Below, piece after piece: positions 50,046 to 61,265 of a stretch of DNA of 64,000 nucleotides (the stretch's first letter is position 1; each line of letters begins with the position of its first letter). The DNA is taken from positions 501,066 to 565,065 of the forward strand of contig VWZL01004368.1 in NCBI GenBank assembly GCA_013396915.1. The letters are read 5' to 3'. The position numbers and the translations under genes were made by a program. Source of the stretch: Stercorarius parasiticus. Lineage: Eukaryota; Chordata; Aves; Charadriiformes; Stercorariidae. The notes beneath the pieces are model-generated. The model did no database searches and was not told the DNA's origin. It saw nothing but the letters and a program-made list of their open reading frames with translations.

Positions 50046-50067
50046 GTTTTGTTTTGTTTTGTTTTTT
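50046..50067. repeat. (GTTTT)n short repeat
   Basis: Four GTTTT units lie between T runs. On the opposite strand this is an AAAAC run of the kind seen in retroposon tails, but no retroposon body was recognised next to it. Confidence 0.85.
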
Positions 50068-53000
50068 AACTTGAAACTGCTGTCAGGTCAAATTAAGCTA
50101 ATAGCTTGGACTAAAAGAATTTTAGCTAAATTTACAAAACCACAGTCACTATTTTTTCTTTCCCTACTTCATCTAAAGTTCCTCAGTAGTTGGGCACTCC
50201 TGTGTGTTATGCAGCATCTGAAGATGTGGATATTAACCTATAAATCTCTCATCTCTGCCTCTCAGGAGAGTGTCATAAATACCAAGTACTAAGAGATGCT
50301 GAGAGCAATACACCCTTATTTTAAATATTTTATCTGAAGCAGAGACCAAGCGTCCCATTCCCTGAACTCCAGATTCATTCTGTGTCAATTTTTACACAAA
50401 ATGAAAAAGCTGCTCCAAGAGCTGTTCTGGGAGTTGATTCAGAACCTTGCCTGAGTCAAGGATGTTGGTATGATGAGATCCAAATTTGACTCAAAACCCC
50501 ATATTTTTTACTGGATATTAGTTCTATTGCTACGTGCTTGCTCATTTTCTCTAGGTGCTAACTTAGATGTAAGATCAGAAGTAATTCATCTTGAGTCTTC
50601 CAGACAGTTTTTAAGGAATACAGTGTAATACGTCTCATTTCTGTAAATGCTCTCAGTTTTTGACGAAATGAGGGTGCATAGCTGGTTGTGGTAGTGTTTT
50701 CTATGGAAAGAAAATTAATGTTGATCCGTACGACTTGTGTATCAGATAGCTAATGTGACCTCTTTCTCTTTGACTGAGAAAGACTGCCCTCTTTTGGATG
50801 TAATTAGAACTGGCCTAATTGTCAAGACGGCAGTACAAGTACTTGAGGTTCTGCTTTGTCTGTAGAAGCTGTTGAATTTCCATGGATAGCTGTGGTGGGG
50901 CACCATATTGATATCAAATTCTATGTAGCTGTGGATTTTCTATGAGAGTAATAATCTACATTTTCAGTAGGGTATGAAATTAGTTGCATTAAAGTTTTTG
51001 TTATATGCAAATCATACTGTGTGATATGTATGTTGTGTGTATGTATATATCTCTCATACTTTAAAAAAAAGATTATGGAAGTGTGGGCTTTCCTTATTCC
51101 TAGTAATTTTCTATTCCTTTGAAATTATGTCTGTCCATGACTAGCTTGCTTTGTTTGTTGTTGTCGTTCTGTCAGCTCCGAGTTTTTTCTTGTTGAATCT
51201 AGATTGCTTTTTAGTTACCTTTTTTCTGTTTTAAAAGTCCTCTTTTTGTTGTTATTTTAGCTCTTTCCCTAACCAACAGAATACAAATAGCTTTGACCTT
51301 CAGCATCGTAAATTGACAAAGGTAATTAGAGTTTCAGTAGAGTTGGTCAGTAGGTGATAAACCAAATTCCTAGGGTTTAAAAAAAGTGTCGTGCAGGAAG
51401 TGATGGAGTTTGTCAGTCAGTCCTGGGTTTAGTTCTAGCAAATATATACTGTATGTAACTTGTAATCATCTGAATGAAATTTGAAGACCTACAGTAAATG
51501 GATTGATTGCAATTCACTCCTGAAGGAGCAGGTGTTCAAATCTCATCCGAAAGGCCAAGGATTGGGTCTGGAATTGCTAGCTACCAGTTCAGAGCGTGGC
51601 ACTGAAATGCTTGTGGTTCTGTAGCGTCACAAATATATAATTTCAATTAAAGTAGAGGGACAGTCTCTGTGCTTAACCAAGCTAGTGACAAAAAAGGTGG
51701 GTTTTATACTTTAAGGTAGCGCAGTATTAACTCGTGTCAGTGTTTATAGCCTAGTTAACTAGAATGTTTGTGTTATTGTAGTAAATTTGAATGTGATTGT
51801 TTATAATGCTGTAATGTTTTAAAGACTTGGTCATGGAACAAGATCATGCTGTGGTAAGAGACTGCAGAGCATGTCTTTAGTCCAAGGAACATTCAGTCTA
51901 GGCATAAGACAAGAGATAAACTGATGGATATAGGCAGCATATTGACATAATGCTACAGCACTGGTCAGCAGAACAGGCAACAAAATTCCTGATCTCTTTC
52001 ACACCCAGATAGATTATCATTTACATCCTGACATAATATTTTGACTTAAAAATGCCTGTATGTTGTGTGTACCATGTGCATATGATGTTATTGGAATACT
52101 TGAGTTGTATTGACAATGCAAACTAAACAGAAAATGTAGTCGCCACCTTGTGAAATCATGTGTACTTTATTGCCTTGTTAGATAAAGCTGCCCCTTGGCA
52201 GCCTTTCCCATCATCTTTGTTTTATTAATGAGTAGTTTTGCCTTGCATTTTGAAACAGGCCGTTCCTCTTCTGGCAGACCATGCTTTCTGGGGATGCTAA
52301 TGCTGGTTGTGTATAAGATAAGTGATGACTCTCAACATGGGAAAGATGTGTAAGTAATTTATGAATTACAGCCTTTTATAGGCTATTGAACAAACACATC
52401 CAACTGCATTAGAAGGAGATTACTCAGTTAAGTATTTTTAAAAGAAATTCTTTTCTTTTTACTTGCATTTATGGAAGCAGTCTAGTCTAGCCGGGGGTCT
52501 CTTTCACCACAAAATGGTGACAAAATGGAAATTTTGTTGGGTTATTTCTTGTGTCTCTTCTGTTTAACCCTTTCAGGGTTTAGAGCTTCTGTTTCATTTT
52601 GATAGTGGACATGCTGGTGAAATAGAAGAATTTTTGATGTGCTTCATCATAGCAAGTCTGTAGTTATGAGACACATCACTGGGTTGTTTAAGTTATTCCT
52701 CTGGTTCTGAGAACAAGATTAAAGACTGTGTGTGAAATATAGTTCCTTTTGACATTACTGGACAAACAGCTGTTGACTTCAGTAGATCCAAGTCATTGCT
52801 CTGTCTACATACTTGCTTTATAAGTTATGGTAATGACATTTGGTTATTTTCAAAGAAATATATAAACCTCGCCTAACTAGTATAGCATTTTGTATTTTAC
52901 TTTATTTGAGAAATTAATGAGAATTGTTCAAGCAAAATTAAAGCAAAGGCAAGATTCGAGGCAGTATAGCCAAAATCTAACCCTTTAGTTTTGAAGAGAT

Positions 53001-55235
53001 TCTCAGACAATAAAAGCTTGGAAATGTTGCTGCCTAAATTAGTCAGCTTGGTTGGGGAGTTTTTCAAAGACATGAAACCCCTGCCCAAATCCGTTTGCTG
53101 AATAGCTTATAGTAAATAGGTAGATTGGAATCATCTTGTAAACGACTTCATGTATGTAGTTCAAGAATTGCACTACAAAAGAGTTTCATTTTCTTTTTTA
53201 AATTTTTTTTTTTTTTTCCACTTGGATTAGTAACAAGATGAGGCAGAGTAAGAACACAAATGTATGACTTCATTGAAAACTTGCTAATGTTTGATTTTTT
53301 TTTTTTTAATGCCCTTTAACACAATTACTATGTTAAGTGTTGGCTGGCAAAACAAATGGAAGAAATATGTCTATTATCAATATTTTTAATGATTTTCTTC
53401 CTATCCCTCTTTTAGGGTAAAATTGCACTTAAAGCATATTTTGTGTAGTTCCCATTTTTACTCTCAAAAAGAAATTTAAACAGCAGTCTGATAACTAAGA
53501 TTTTGAGTTTATTTTGATGCCATACAACCACAAGGGTTATGTTCTTAACAGACCTTGGGAGTCATTTCCCTTGACTTCTACTACACCTGTCAGTCTTATA
53601 TAGGCAAATCTGTGAGATCTGAATACTGCAGTGCTGCTCACTTAGGACACGTGTGTAAAAACTACGGAAATTATACAGTGAGATCTTTATAGCTGGTACC
53701 CACTTCTCAACAGTGGACTGGCCTGAATCACAGCGTTTGTTGGAAGATTAATATTTTGATTCAGATCTCATTGCTTAGGCTCATCAAGATGCTATTGTAT
53801 GTCAAATGGATTTTAACGGAAAACAAGCCTTTTCTCAGTTATCTATTTTTTAGCTCCATAATTTTCTCTGCCCCCAATTTTCACCATTGATACTTCTTTG
53901 CTTTCCTCTTGTGAATTCTTTCACTTGTGTTGATCTCTCTTCCATCTCAAAACTCCAGATTTCTTGTCCACACCATTTGTTTCTACATTGCCTTTTCTTT
54001 GTGACACACTAAATTACTCTCCTCTGTAAAAGTCAAGACACATGGTGTCTCTCTGCTATGGAGCAGCCAATATATCTCATTGAACTGAGTTGTTGATTCT
54101 TATTCTATGTTGTGTCGTTTCACCTTTTAATATTTCTCTCTCTGAAGAACATTCCTATTCAAGTTGGAGATCATCTTTCTTTACTCTGGTTGTTATTCTA
54201 GGACCATATCTTCCTTTTCTCAGCTCTCCAAAACGTCCAGATCAGCCCTGTCTTTTCTCCTTTATTTTGTTGTGGCCACTGTGACTCTCCGTTGTTGCCT
54301 TAGCTATTTCATCACGTTCTCTGTTAAAGGATTTGAACACTACTGCGAAGTTTGGAATAGTAGTTAAAAGTAGTTGCAGTAGTTGATAATAGCAAACTTC
54401 TAACAGGCTAGTGTTGATTTTGAGTCTCCTTGAGATGTGAAAAAGGTAGAAAAAGTAAGAGTGTAAATGACACGGTATGTATGGAAATCTGTGCTTGAAT
54501 TGCGTGGTTTACCAGTGCGTGCTCCAAAAGGTGTGGTGCACAGTCGAAGATGACTTCTTTTGCAAGATCATCCTTGTAATAAGAGTTACTGTTTACAGAA
54601 AAGACACTTTCAAATGGGAATATCCCAAAGCTTAACCACTTAAGTATCTTTTGTTCTTGTGGATGTTTAGTTCTGGGCATTTCAGCCCTTTTGGAAAATC
54701 AGAGCATTCTTGTCTATATCTGATGAGGAAGTATGACTTACAGACCTGACTTCTTTCTTTTATCGTGGTCAACTCTAGGCCTTGACAAATTAGGCAGTTG
54801 CCTGGGATATAGCAAAACAGCCCTGAGCATGTCCTGAGATGTCCTCAGGGCTCCTGCCTATCCGGCTGCAACAGACTTGCTTTCTGCTCTCTCTGTTCCA
54901 CTGCTCAGAGAGGTCTGCGGTGCCAACACGGCACAACCTCTCCCTAGTTTTCACTGAAAAAAATACATGCAGTGTCCAGCATAAGGCAGAGAACAGGCAC
55001 ATTCCCTGTTGCTGTCGGTAAAGGAGTAAGAAAGGAGAAGGCGACACATTTTCCCCACCAGCGTCTTCCACCACCAACTCCCCCTCTCCCTTCTCTATCC
55101 CATTAGCCCACATTCTCTTCCTGCCCAGCCCTCCAGCGCTGCCTAATCTCATTTACGGGGGCTGCTGCCAGATCTGCTGGCAGCTGCATTTTCTTGGCCG
55201 CTGTTTTCGGTGAGCGAGCCGAGAGCGCCGAGGAA

Positions 55236-55260
55236 GAGGAGGAGGAGGAGGAGGAGGAGG
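55236..55260 (+). repeat. (GAG)n triplet repeat in the RGS7 promoter or 5' UTR
   Basis: About eight pure GAG/GGA units form the core of a slightly longer purine run (55231-55261). A CAG-rich run follows at 55281-55297. The array lies at the start of the CpG island, so depending on the true start site it is either promoter or 5' UTR. It is likely length-variable. Confidence 0.9.
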
Positions 55261-55301
55261 GCTGCTGTGTGGCGGAGCGGCAGCAACAGCAGCAGCACCT
55301 T

Positions 55302-55325
55302 TGACGTGCCCGTCCCCCACGTGAC
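55302..55325 (+). promoter_or_regulatory. CRE-like half site plus E-box
   Basis: TGACGTG at 55302-55308 and CACGTGAC at 55318-55325 lie ten bases apart within the RGS7 CpG island. The first resembles a CREB/ATF site and the second a USF/bHLH-zip E-box. Binding is predicted from motif only. Confidence 0.4.
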
Positions 55326-55830
55326 GGCCGCTCCATTGCGGGGAGGGCGCTGAGCTGCCGCCGCTCCGGCAGAGCAGGGGAGAGCCGCAGCCTCGGCGGC
55401 GGAGGCGGCAGCAGCACTAGCAGCGTCTCCGCCCGCAGTGCGTGTGTGTGATGAGCGATCACCGCGTCCCTCCGCCCGCTGCCGGCTGACACCGACCGCG
55501 CGGGGCGCAGCAGGAGGAGGCGAGGAGCCGCGGCCACCGCGCAGTGACCTTGGCCCAGGAGGTAAACGAGCCGCCGGGCGGCGAGCCGCGCTCCGCGCCC
55601 CTCCGCGCTCCCGGCACGGGCGGCGCCACCGCCGCTGTCCGCGGTGCTGAAACAGCGGGCGCCGCGCCGGGCTCTCTGCCGGGTGAGCCCGTTCTCCCGG
55701 CCATTTGCCGCCGAGAGACACGCACCCACGGGAGGGCAACTGCGGGGGCAGGGCAGGGCGAGCCGACGCCGTGGACGAGGTGCAGTGAAGCCCCCAGGCG
55801 AGGGATCTGGGGGGCAGGGGAAGGCTTTGA

Positions 55831-55836
55831 AGGTAA
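55831..55836 (+). other. RGS7: Candidate 5' splice donor ending RGS7 exon 1
   Basis: AAG followed by GTAAGC (GT at 55833-55834) is a strong vertebrate donor inside the CpG island. Splicing from here to the acceptor at 56639-56640 would remove an intron of about 0.8 kb. A weaker donor (GAG|GTAAAC, GT at 55562-55563) is an alternative. No ATG-initiated RGS7 coding sequence lies in this exon, so it would be 5' UTR. Confidence 0.45.
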
Positions 55837-56640
55837 GCGCTTGGAGTAGAGCTCAGCCCTCCGGGCTCTCCGCAACCGCCCCGGTGCGGTCTGTAGATGG
55901 AGCGCATTCTTACACCTGCGTGCAAAGCCGGAGCTACGGCATGATCTGAGCTCTTGCTTAGTGCAGCTCCCGTGTGACCGGGGGGGAGGGCGGAGAGGAG
56001 ACGGGGCTGGCGGCGGAGCCGGTGGTTTACAGTGAAGTACCACCAAAGTAGGTGAAAGCAACTGTAAAGGTTTTCTGGCTTGTTTCTTCCTTTCCCCCCT
56101 GTCACCTGCTTCCCTCCCCCAGCATATGTGTAAGAGCACACACGTGCTGGTGAATTCTAGAGAAGTTTAAAGTGTCTGTTTTGCTTTTTGTGCATGTGAG
56201 GGTTGCGAAAGTTGCTGTGGCCCGAGCCGTGAGGAGAGGGCACTGCTGAATACACAGTTGTGGGCCGAGTAAGTCCTCCCAAACCAGAGGTCTGGAAGAT
56301 GCGGATCATCCCTTGGTGAAGCCTGTGCAGGGGAGGAAGGAGTGCTTTGTGAGGAGGCGTCTGCATGATATGGTTGTTAGTGGTATGTCAGGGAGCTATT
56401 CGGAGTGACAATTCATTAATGTCTAAATTAGATTAACATATTACATTCATTATTTACAGGCAAAAGAGAGTAATGACAGTAAATGGTGAATTAGTAGCTT
56501 TGCTCCAATGTAAATATCTGTTGAGTAAGAGCATATACTGATTCTGATAACATGTTGGTAGAAAGTCAGGTCCATTAATCATCAGGGAAGGAAGGAGACC
56601 TGAGGCGATGTCTTACTGAAATCACTTTTGCCTTTTACAG

Positions 56641-56674
56641 TGCAACGTTCAAAAGCGGATCAAATTTGTGGGAC
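56641..56674 (+). other. RGS7: 5' UTR part of RGS7 exon 2
   Basis: This is the 34 bases between the splice acceptor and the start codon. There is no in-frame stop here, so start choice rests on the conserved MAQGNN protein start and good initiation context rather than on an upstream stop. Confidence 0.8.
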
Positions 56675-56752
56675 ATGGCACAAGGAAATAATTATGGGCA
56701 AAGCAGCAATGGGGTGGCTGATGAATCCCCAAACATGCTGGTGTACAGAAAG
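56675..56752 (+). CDS. RGS7: RGS7 first coding exon (partial gene, 26 codons)
   Basis: RGS7 is a GTPase-activating protein for Gi/o alpha subunits. It works as an obligate partner of Gbeta5, with R7BP or GPR158/GPR179 as membrane anchors, mostly in neurons. The exon is bounded by an acceptor (CTTTTGCCTTTTACAG, AG at 56639-56640) and a donor (AGAAAG|GTAAGC, GT at 56753-56754). Its reading starts at ATG 56675 (G at -3 and +4) and gives MAQGNNYGQSSNGVADESPN and then MLVYRK, ending in phase 0. This is the N-terminal peptide of vertebrate RGS7, ahead of the DEP domain; the one difference I note from human is Ser for Thr at residue 10. The phase-0 boundary after YRK matches where the family continues with MEDVIAR. 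The next exon, which starts the DEP-domain part, was not found by eye before 64000. The exon is intact, so there is no sign of a pseudogene. Confidence 0.95.
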
Positions 56753-59700
56753 GTAAGCCTTTGTGTTTTTCAAAAGCTGAGAAAGGGACTTCAGGAAATG
56801 GTGAAGTACTGGACTCTTTTGCCTAGCAAGCGAGGCCATTATTTTTGCTGTTTCTCTCCAATTTCATGAATAGATGCTGCTGCCATGCTTTGCGTTGAAT
56901 AGAACAGACTGATTTCAGAGAATGATCACCTGCCACTAATTTGGAATGTTTTGTGTCTGTTGACATTTGTGCTGCCTAATGCAGTTTAAATGACATGTGC
57001 GTAGTAGATCTATATCCCAGGTACTACTAGTGACTTCTGTTTTGAGAAATGACTGGGTCTGGTCTTTTAAATGGTAAAATATGCCTGTGTCAACTTTGCA
57101 TCATGTTCAGAAACAGCTGGTTTTCAATTTGAAATACTTGATGCATTTCATTCACTTTCTGCATTGATACCTACGATATGTGATGGTGGCGATGTGCCAG
57201 AAAGTGGGACATGTTTTGAGTTCAAGTGTTCACCTGTAAAATCTATTTGTAAAATGAATTCATGTATTTTAAAGCTAAATATTAACTGTATAGTACAATA
57301 TTCTATATTTCTGTCTCTGGGCAAAGATTTTCAGAGTGCAGGGAGGTCAGAACCATTAACTTATTTCATATGAGGGGAAAAACTGATTAAAGATATTACT
57401 TATCTGCAGTTGCCACAACTTAAAAAAATCAAACACATACACTCCAGGGATTCTTTCTGGGAAGGCTTTCTAATGTAGTTATTCTAATAGCATCAATATA
57501 CAAATTTGCAGACATTGAACTCCAGTAGTGGGGCTTATTTAGCCACTGTGCTTTCAGTTAAGTGACAGTAAATGCTTGGGGATTTTGAGATGCATTTATA
57601 AATTTTTTTTCTTTTTATAAAACTTTAATTGCATTTCTCAAAAAAGAATAACAAAATAAATTCTAATGATAAGGGAGAAAAATAACTTTGCTGTCACAGA
57701 CTGAAATACATAATTATGCAACTTCTTGTTTACTCCTGGAACACAGTCCTTTCTAACTTGTTTGTTGCTGTCTTCATCAGGTGGAAAAAAAAAATCAAAA
57801 TTTTTACTTTGTTAGAGGCATTGACTTTTTGCAAGTTAACTGTAATAGAAAGCATCTGATATATACTCAGTTTAGTCTTTGAGGTGAACTGAGGTTTCAT
57901 CAGTAACTGTGGTAAGTGTTCTTTTCCCAGAAATTAAAAACAAGTCTCAAATTGAAGTCTCATGCATGCTTTTTTTGCCTTACTATTTTCAATTATGTTG
58001 CTGATTTTCAGTTAGTTGGTCATACTTTCTATTTTGAAAAATTAGGTTCTTTTTACATATGGGAATGAATTTATGAACTTAACCATAGTTATCCATCTCT
58101 GTAAGAATGCACATCTAGAAAAATATGGGGTTACCTTGCCATTACCACCACAAGTGTGTTTCAAAATGCAATTGTATGCGTGAATTTACATGTGAAAACA
58201 TGGTGCGTATATTCAAAGCAATATACCAAAGCGTATATCATTCTTTATAGGTTTTTGTCTTTCTAAACAGAATCTTTCCACATTTGTTACGTACTTCCAC
58301 TCTGAGAAAGAAGTCTTTTCTTAGCTTATTTAGTGCACAAAGGGGGAACACAGAGAAACCGTTTCTCTTCTCTTGTGGTGACTTTGTCTGAGGAACTGGT
58401 CAAGCTTATGACCCATTATATTTAGTGTGACCTCATGTCAAAATTTAACATTGTCCCTGAGCAGCCTCCAGATTGATATGGAACTGCTGAGGCAAGTGAT
58501 GAGAATCCTGGTGATGCAGAGGAAACTTGAAAATGGGGAGTGGGGATAGGACACAAAACCTCAGGTGTATGCCCAGCAAATCAAAGTATCAAACACCTTT
58601 TCAATTCTCTGTAAATCAGCAGTAATACCAGTTTGTGTCTTCCAGTGTAGCAGTGTTCCTTCTCATGTTGTCGCTAGAGTGCAAGTGATGCACTGAGTAT
58701 TAAAATTCTGAAGAACACTGACCTTCTACAGCATTGCCTGCCATGTTTATTTTTGTACATGTCAACTTATTTTTGTAGCACGGTGAATCAAAAGATCGTT
58801 TAAACTTGTGCACACTGGTGTTAGAGTACAGAGAGGAAACTAAGTAGTCCTTCCTTTGGCAGTATTCAAGGAATAGGCAACAAAATAATAGATAATGTTT
58901 TTAAGTCACCTGCCTTTTTCTGCAGTATGATACTGCTGTAATCGAATGTGTTATAAATTCTGTGTCTAGAACATAGGAGGAGGATAGTTAGGTAGAAATC
59001 ATTTCACTTCAGAATATATAATTTCTGGATATAATTCTTTAATAACAACAACTAAATCACAGAATTCCTTGTAATACATTTGAAAACACAATACTTCTCT
59101 GTCATTGTGTTGGAGATGAAAGCACTCTGCATGGTGAACAAAGAACTAGATCTGCCAGCTTGACCTTTTTTTTTTTTTGACCAACTGGAAAAGTATTAAT
59201 AGTTGTTAGAAAAAAAAATGTAAATGTGCTATTGGCTGGCTTCAGAAGGAGACTGAATCTGAAGTCTTATATTTTGAAAAACATTGCTGAAATCCACAAA
59301 TGGGGAAATGCTTTCTTGCAGTAGCTTATATGACACTGATGCATGGAATGGCACACATTTTTTGACATGTGTACCTGAAAGGAACAGGTGAGACATCTCT
59401 TACTAGGTGTGTTAACAAAGAACTAAAATTTGGCCATGCTGAGTGATGACCATTACTTTGGTTATAAAACACAATTCTGTAGTCTTCTGTAATCTGGTAA
59501 TTCTGATAGTCTGTCTAATTTTCAGACACAATCTGAACTAAGTATGTTCTAAACTACATGGAGTTACAGCCCTGGATTTCCTAAATCCTAATTCTGTCAG
59601 GAGCATTTTATAAGAAATCCTATACAGACTGAGATTCTGATGCTTACAAATTCAGTATTTAAGGCTTGTATCATTATAGAATCATTATTGCACTTCAAGT

Positions 59701-60395
59701 AAATTGCAAACTCTTCTCTATTTTTTTCTATTTTTTTAGATTTTATTTGGTTTGTGAAGAAGATGGATTATCAAATTGTAACCTGGAGTAATACAGAGTG
59801 TAGATAGCCTGTTATTCTCATAGTAGCTAGTACTCATAGAGGAGTTTCATTGTGTTTTGCTTTCAGATGTGAAATATGTGTTTTTAAATCAGCATAGGAT
59901 AATTAAATATTCGATGTGTGCATACCTTAGAATTACTTATTTGAATCTGTGATGGAAAAGACAACAGCACAGATAAATATTTCCTTATATCATTTTTACA
60001 CCGCCTTTTAAGATGCTTGTGTCAGTGTTTTAATGCCTTGGGGAATACTTTTTATTTTAATAGAATGTCAGCTGCATTATTCTTTTTGGCTATCAGCCTC
60101 ATTATAAACTAATGACATATGACACATTGTTGTTACTGACATACCTTAGAAAAAGTCCTGAATTCTTCTGTTAATAGCCTGAGGCAAACATGAAAAATGT
60201 AAACCCCCTGCTTTTACTTCCTCTTAACAGAGTCCATTCCAGTCAGCAATTAAAAGCGATAAGACACTAGAATCCATAGTATTTTAACATCACAAATTGC
60301 TCATACAGATGTCTAGGTGTTAAAGAAAAAGCTTGGGATGTAATATAAGGCCCACCTCGTGCAGCTTTTCTAAGTTTCAGAGCTTGACTTGTCTC

Positions 60396-60417
60396 TTTGT
60401 TTGTTTGTTTGTTTGTT
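60396..60417. repeat. (TTTG)n microsatellite
   Basis: Five and a half uninterrupted TTTG units lie within the RGS7 intron. No retroposon body is recognised beside it. Confidence 0.95.
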
Positions 60418-61133
60418 ACTCTCATGCATGGCACAAATAAAAGGATAAGAGTTGTCTTTAAGGAACTTCCATTTTAGACATGCTGCTGGTCCTGCTAAAC
60501 CTTTGTTTATCTTTATGGTCTGTGCTTTGCTTACTTCTTTTAGTCAAACATATGCTGCAAGGATTAGGAGTTCTAATTTGTAAGTTTAATGGTTATTGTA
60601 TTGCTGTCTGAACTATCTTCATTTGAGAGATGATAGCTTTATTTTGTAGAAATAAGATTAGCCTTGTCTGAATAGTAATATTCTTGTGACTGAGACTTTG
60701 ATTCTCTACCTTCCTCACTGCCCCGAGTGTTAAAATAGCTTTTGCCAAAGCTGATTAGAATTACTAACAGTTGGGGCTTTCAATGCTGTAATGAAGATAA
60801 TGAGGTGTTTGTTCTGTTCTTGTGACAATTGTTGAAGGTCATATATGCCAGTACTCATGTATAGCAAGGGCTGGATTTGTAATCTCAAGCTACTTCTTAG
60901 TTTACCTTGATCTGATGTTCTTTATAGAAACTACGCCTCCAAAGAGTGATACTTAGCAAATGTTGTAAAGGAGCAATAGCCATGCCGGGACATTTGAGGA
61001 AATAGTGACCACCATCCGTAATCGTTGTCCTCTGCTTGTTTTAGAGATGACTTCCAGTGTAGTGTGCAGATAACACTGTGTTCTCTTGTGCATTTTATCA
61101 ACTGCTCCCTTAAAAAAAATTTGCTGGAAGAAA

Positions 61134-61265
61134 ATGATATCACAGATAACTGTCTTCCTTAGAGCCTGGGAGACTAAGGAAGGACATGGTAGGTGGGATA
61201 TGATATCACAGATAACTGTCTTCCTTAGAGCCTGGGAGACTAAGGAAGGACATGGTAGGTGGGAT
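61134..61265. repeat. Exact 66-base tandem duplication
   Basis: Two head-to-tail copies (61134-61199 and 61200-61265) are identical at every base. Each copy contains a hairpin: CTTCCTTAG and its reverse complement CTAAGGAAG separated by 11 bases. The unit is a multiple of three, so it keeps a small open frame (61086-61292) intact, but nothing suggests that the frame is coding. The lack of any mismatch implies a recent duplication or an assembly artefact. Confidence 0.95.

Larger units (their letters stand above)
31731..55189. other. Long gene desert upstream of RGS7
   Basis: About 23 kb of AT-rich DNA without recognised exons, tRNAs or CpG islands. The open frames (at most 120 codons) lack signatures. 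Minor features are a G-quadruplex motif at 38740-38761, a C9-(AC)n run near 44788, a 22-base imperfect tandem repeat at 47311-47354, a (GTTTT)n run at 50046-50067 and several long T or A runs (for example about 38550, 43349 and 45300). A GC-richer patch at about 43800-44110 holds a 78-codon unrecognised frame. The stretch at about 48720-49150 looks like candidate conserved non-coding DNA by its motif content, but this is unproven. Confidence 0.55.
55190..56035. promoter_or_regulatory. RGS7: RGS7 CpG island and promoter
   Basis: This is a sharply bounded GC- and CpG-rich block in AT-rich surroundings, ending about 600 bases before the first coding exon of RGS7. It holds a (GAG)n triplet run, a CAG-rich stretch, a CRE-like half site TGACGTG (55302-55308) and an E-box in CACGTGAC (55318-55325). 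No TATA box was recognised. RGS7 is mainly neuronal, and a CRE/E-box pair near its start would fit activity-linked or USF-type control, but that is inference. Start-site position and direction are not shown by sequence alone; the downstream coding exon makes plus-strand transcription the natural reading. Confidence 0.75.

Noticed and set aside
55149..56141. 330-codon and overlapping 208- and 226-codon minus-strand frames at the RGS7 promoter
   Set aside because: They overlap in several frames inside the CpG island and are rich in Arg, Pro, Ser and Ala and in triplet-repeat runs. This is a composition artefact.
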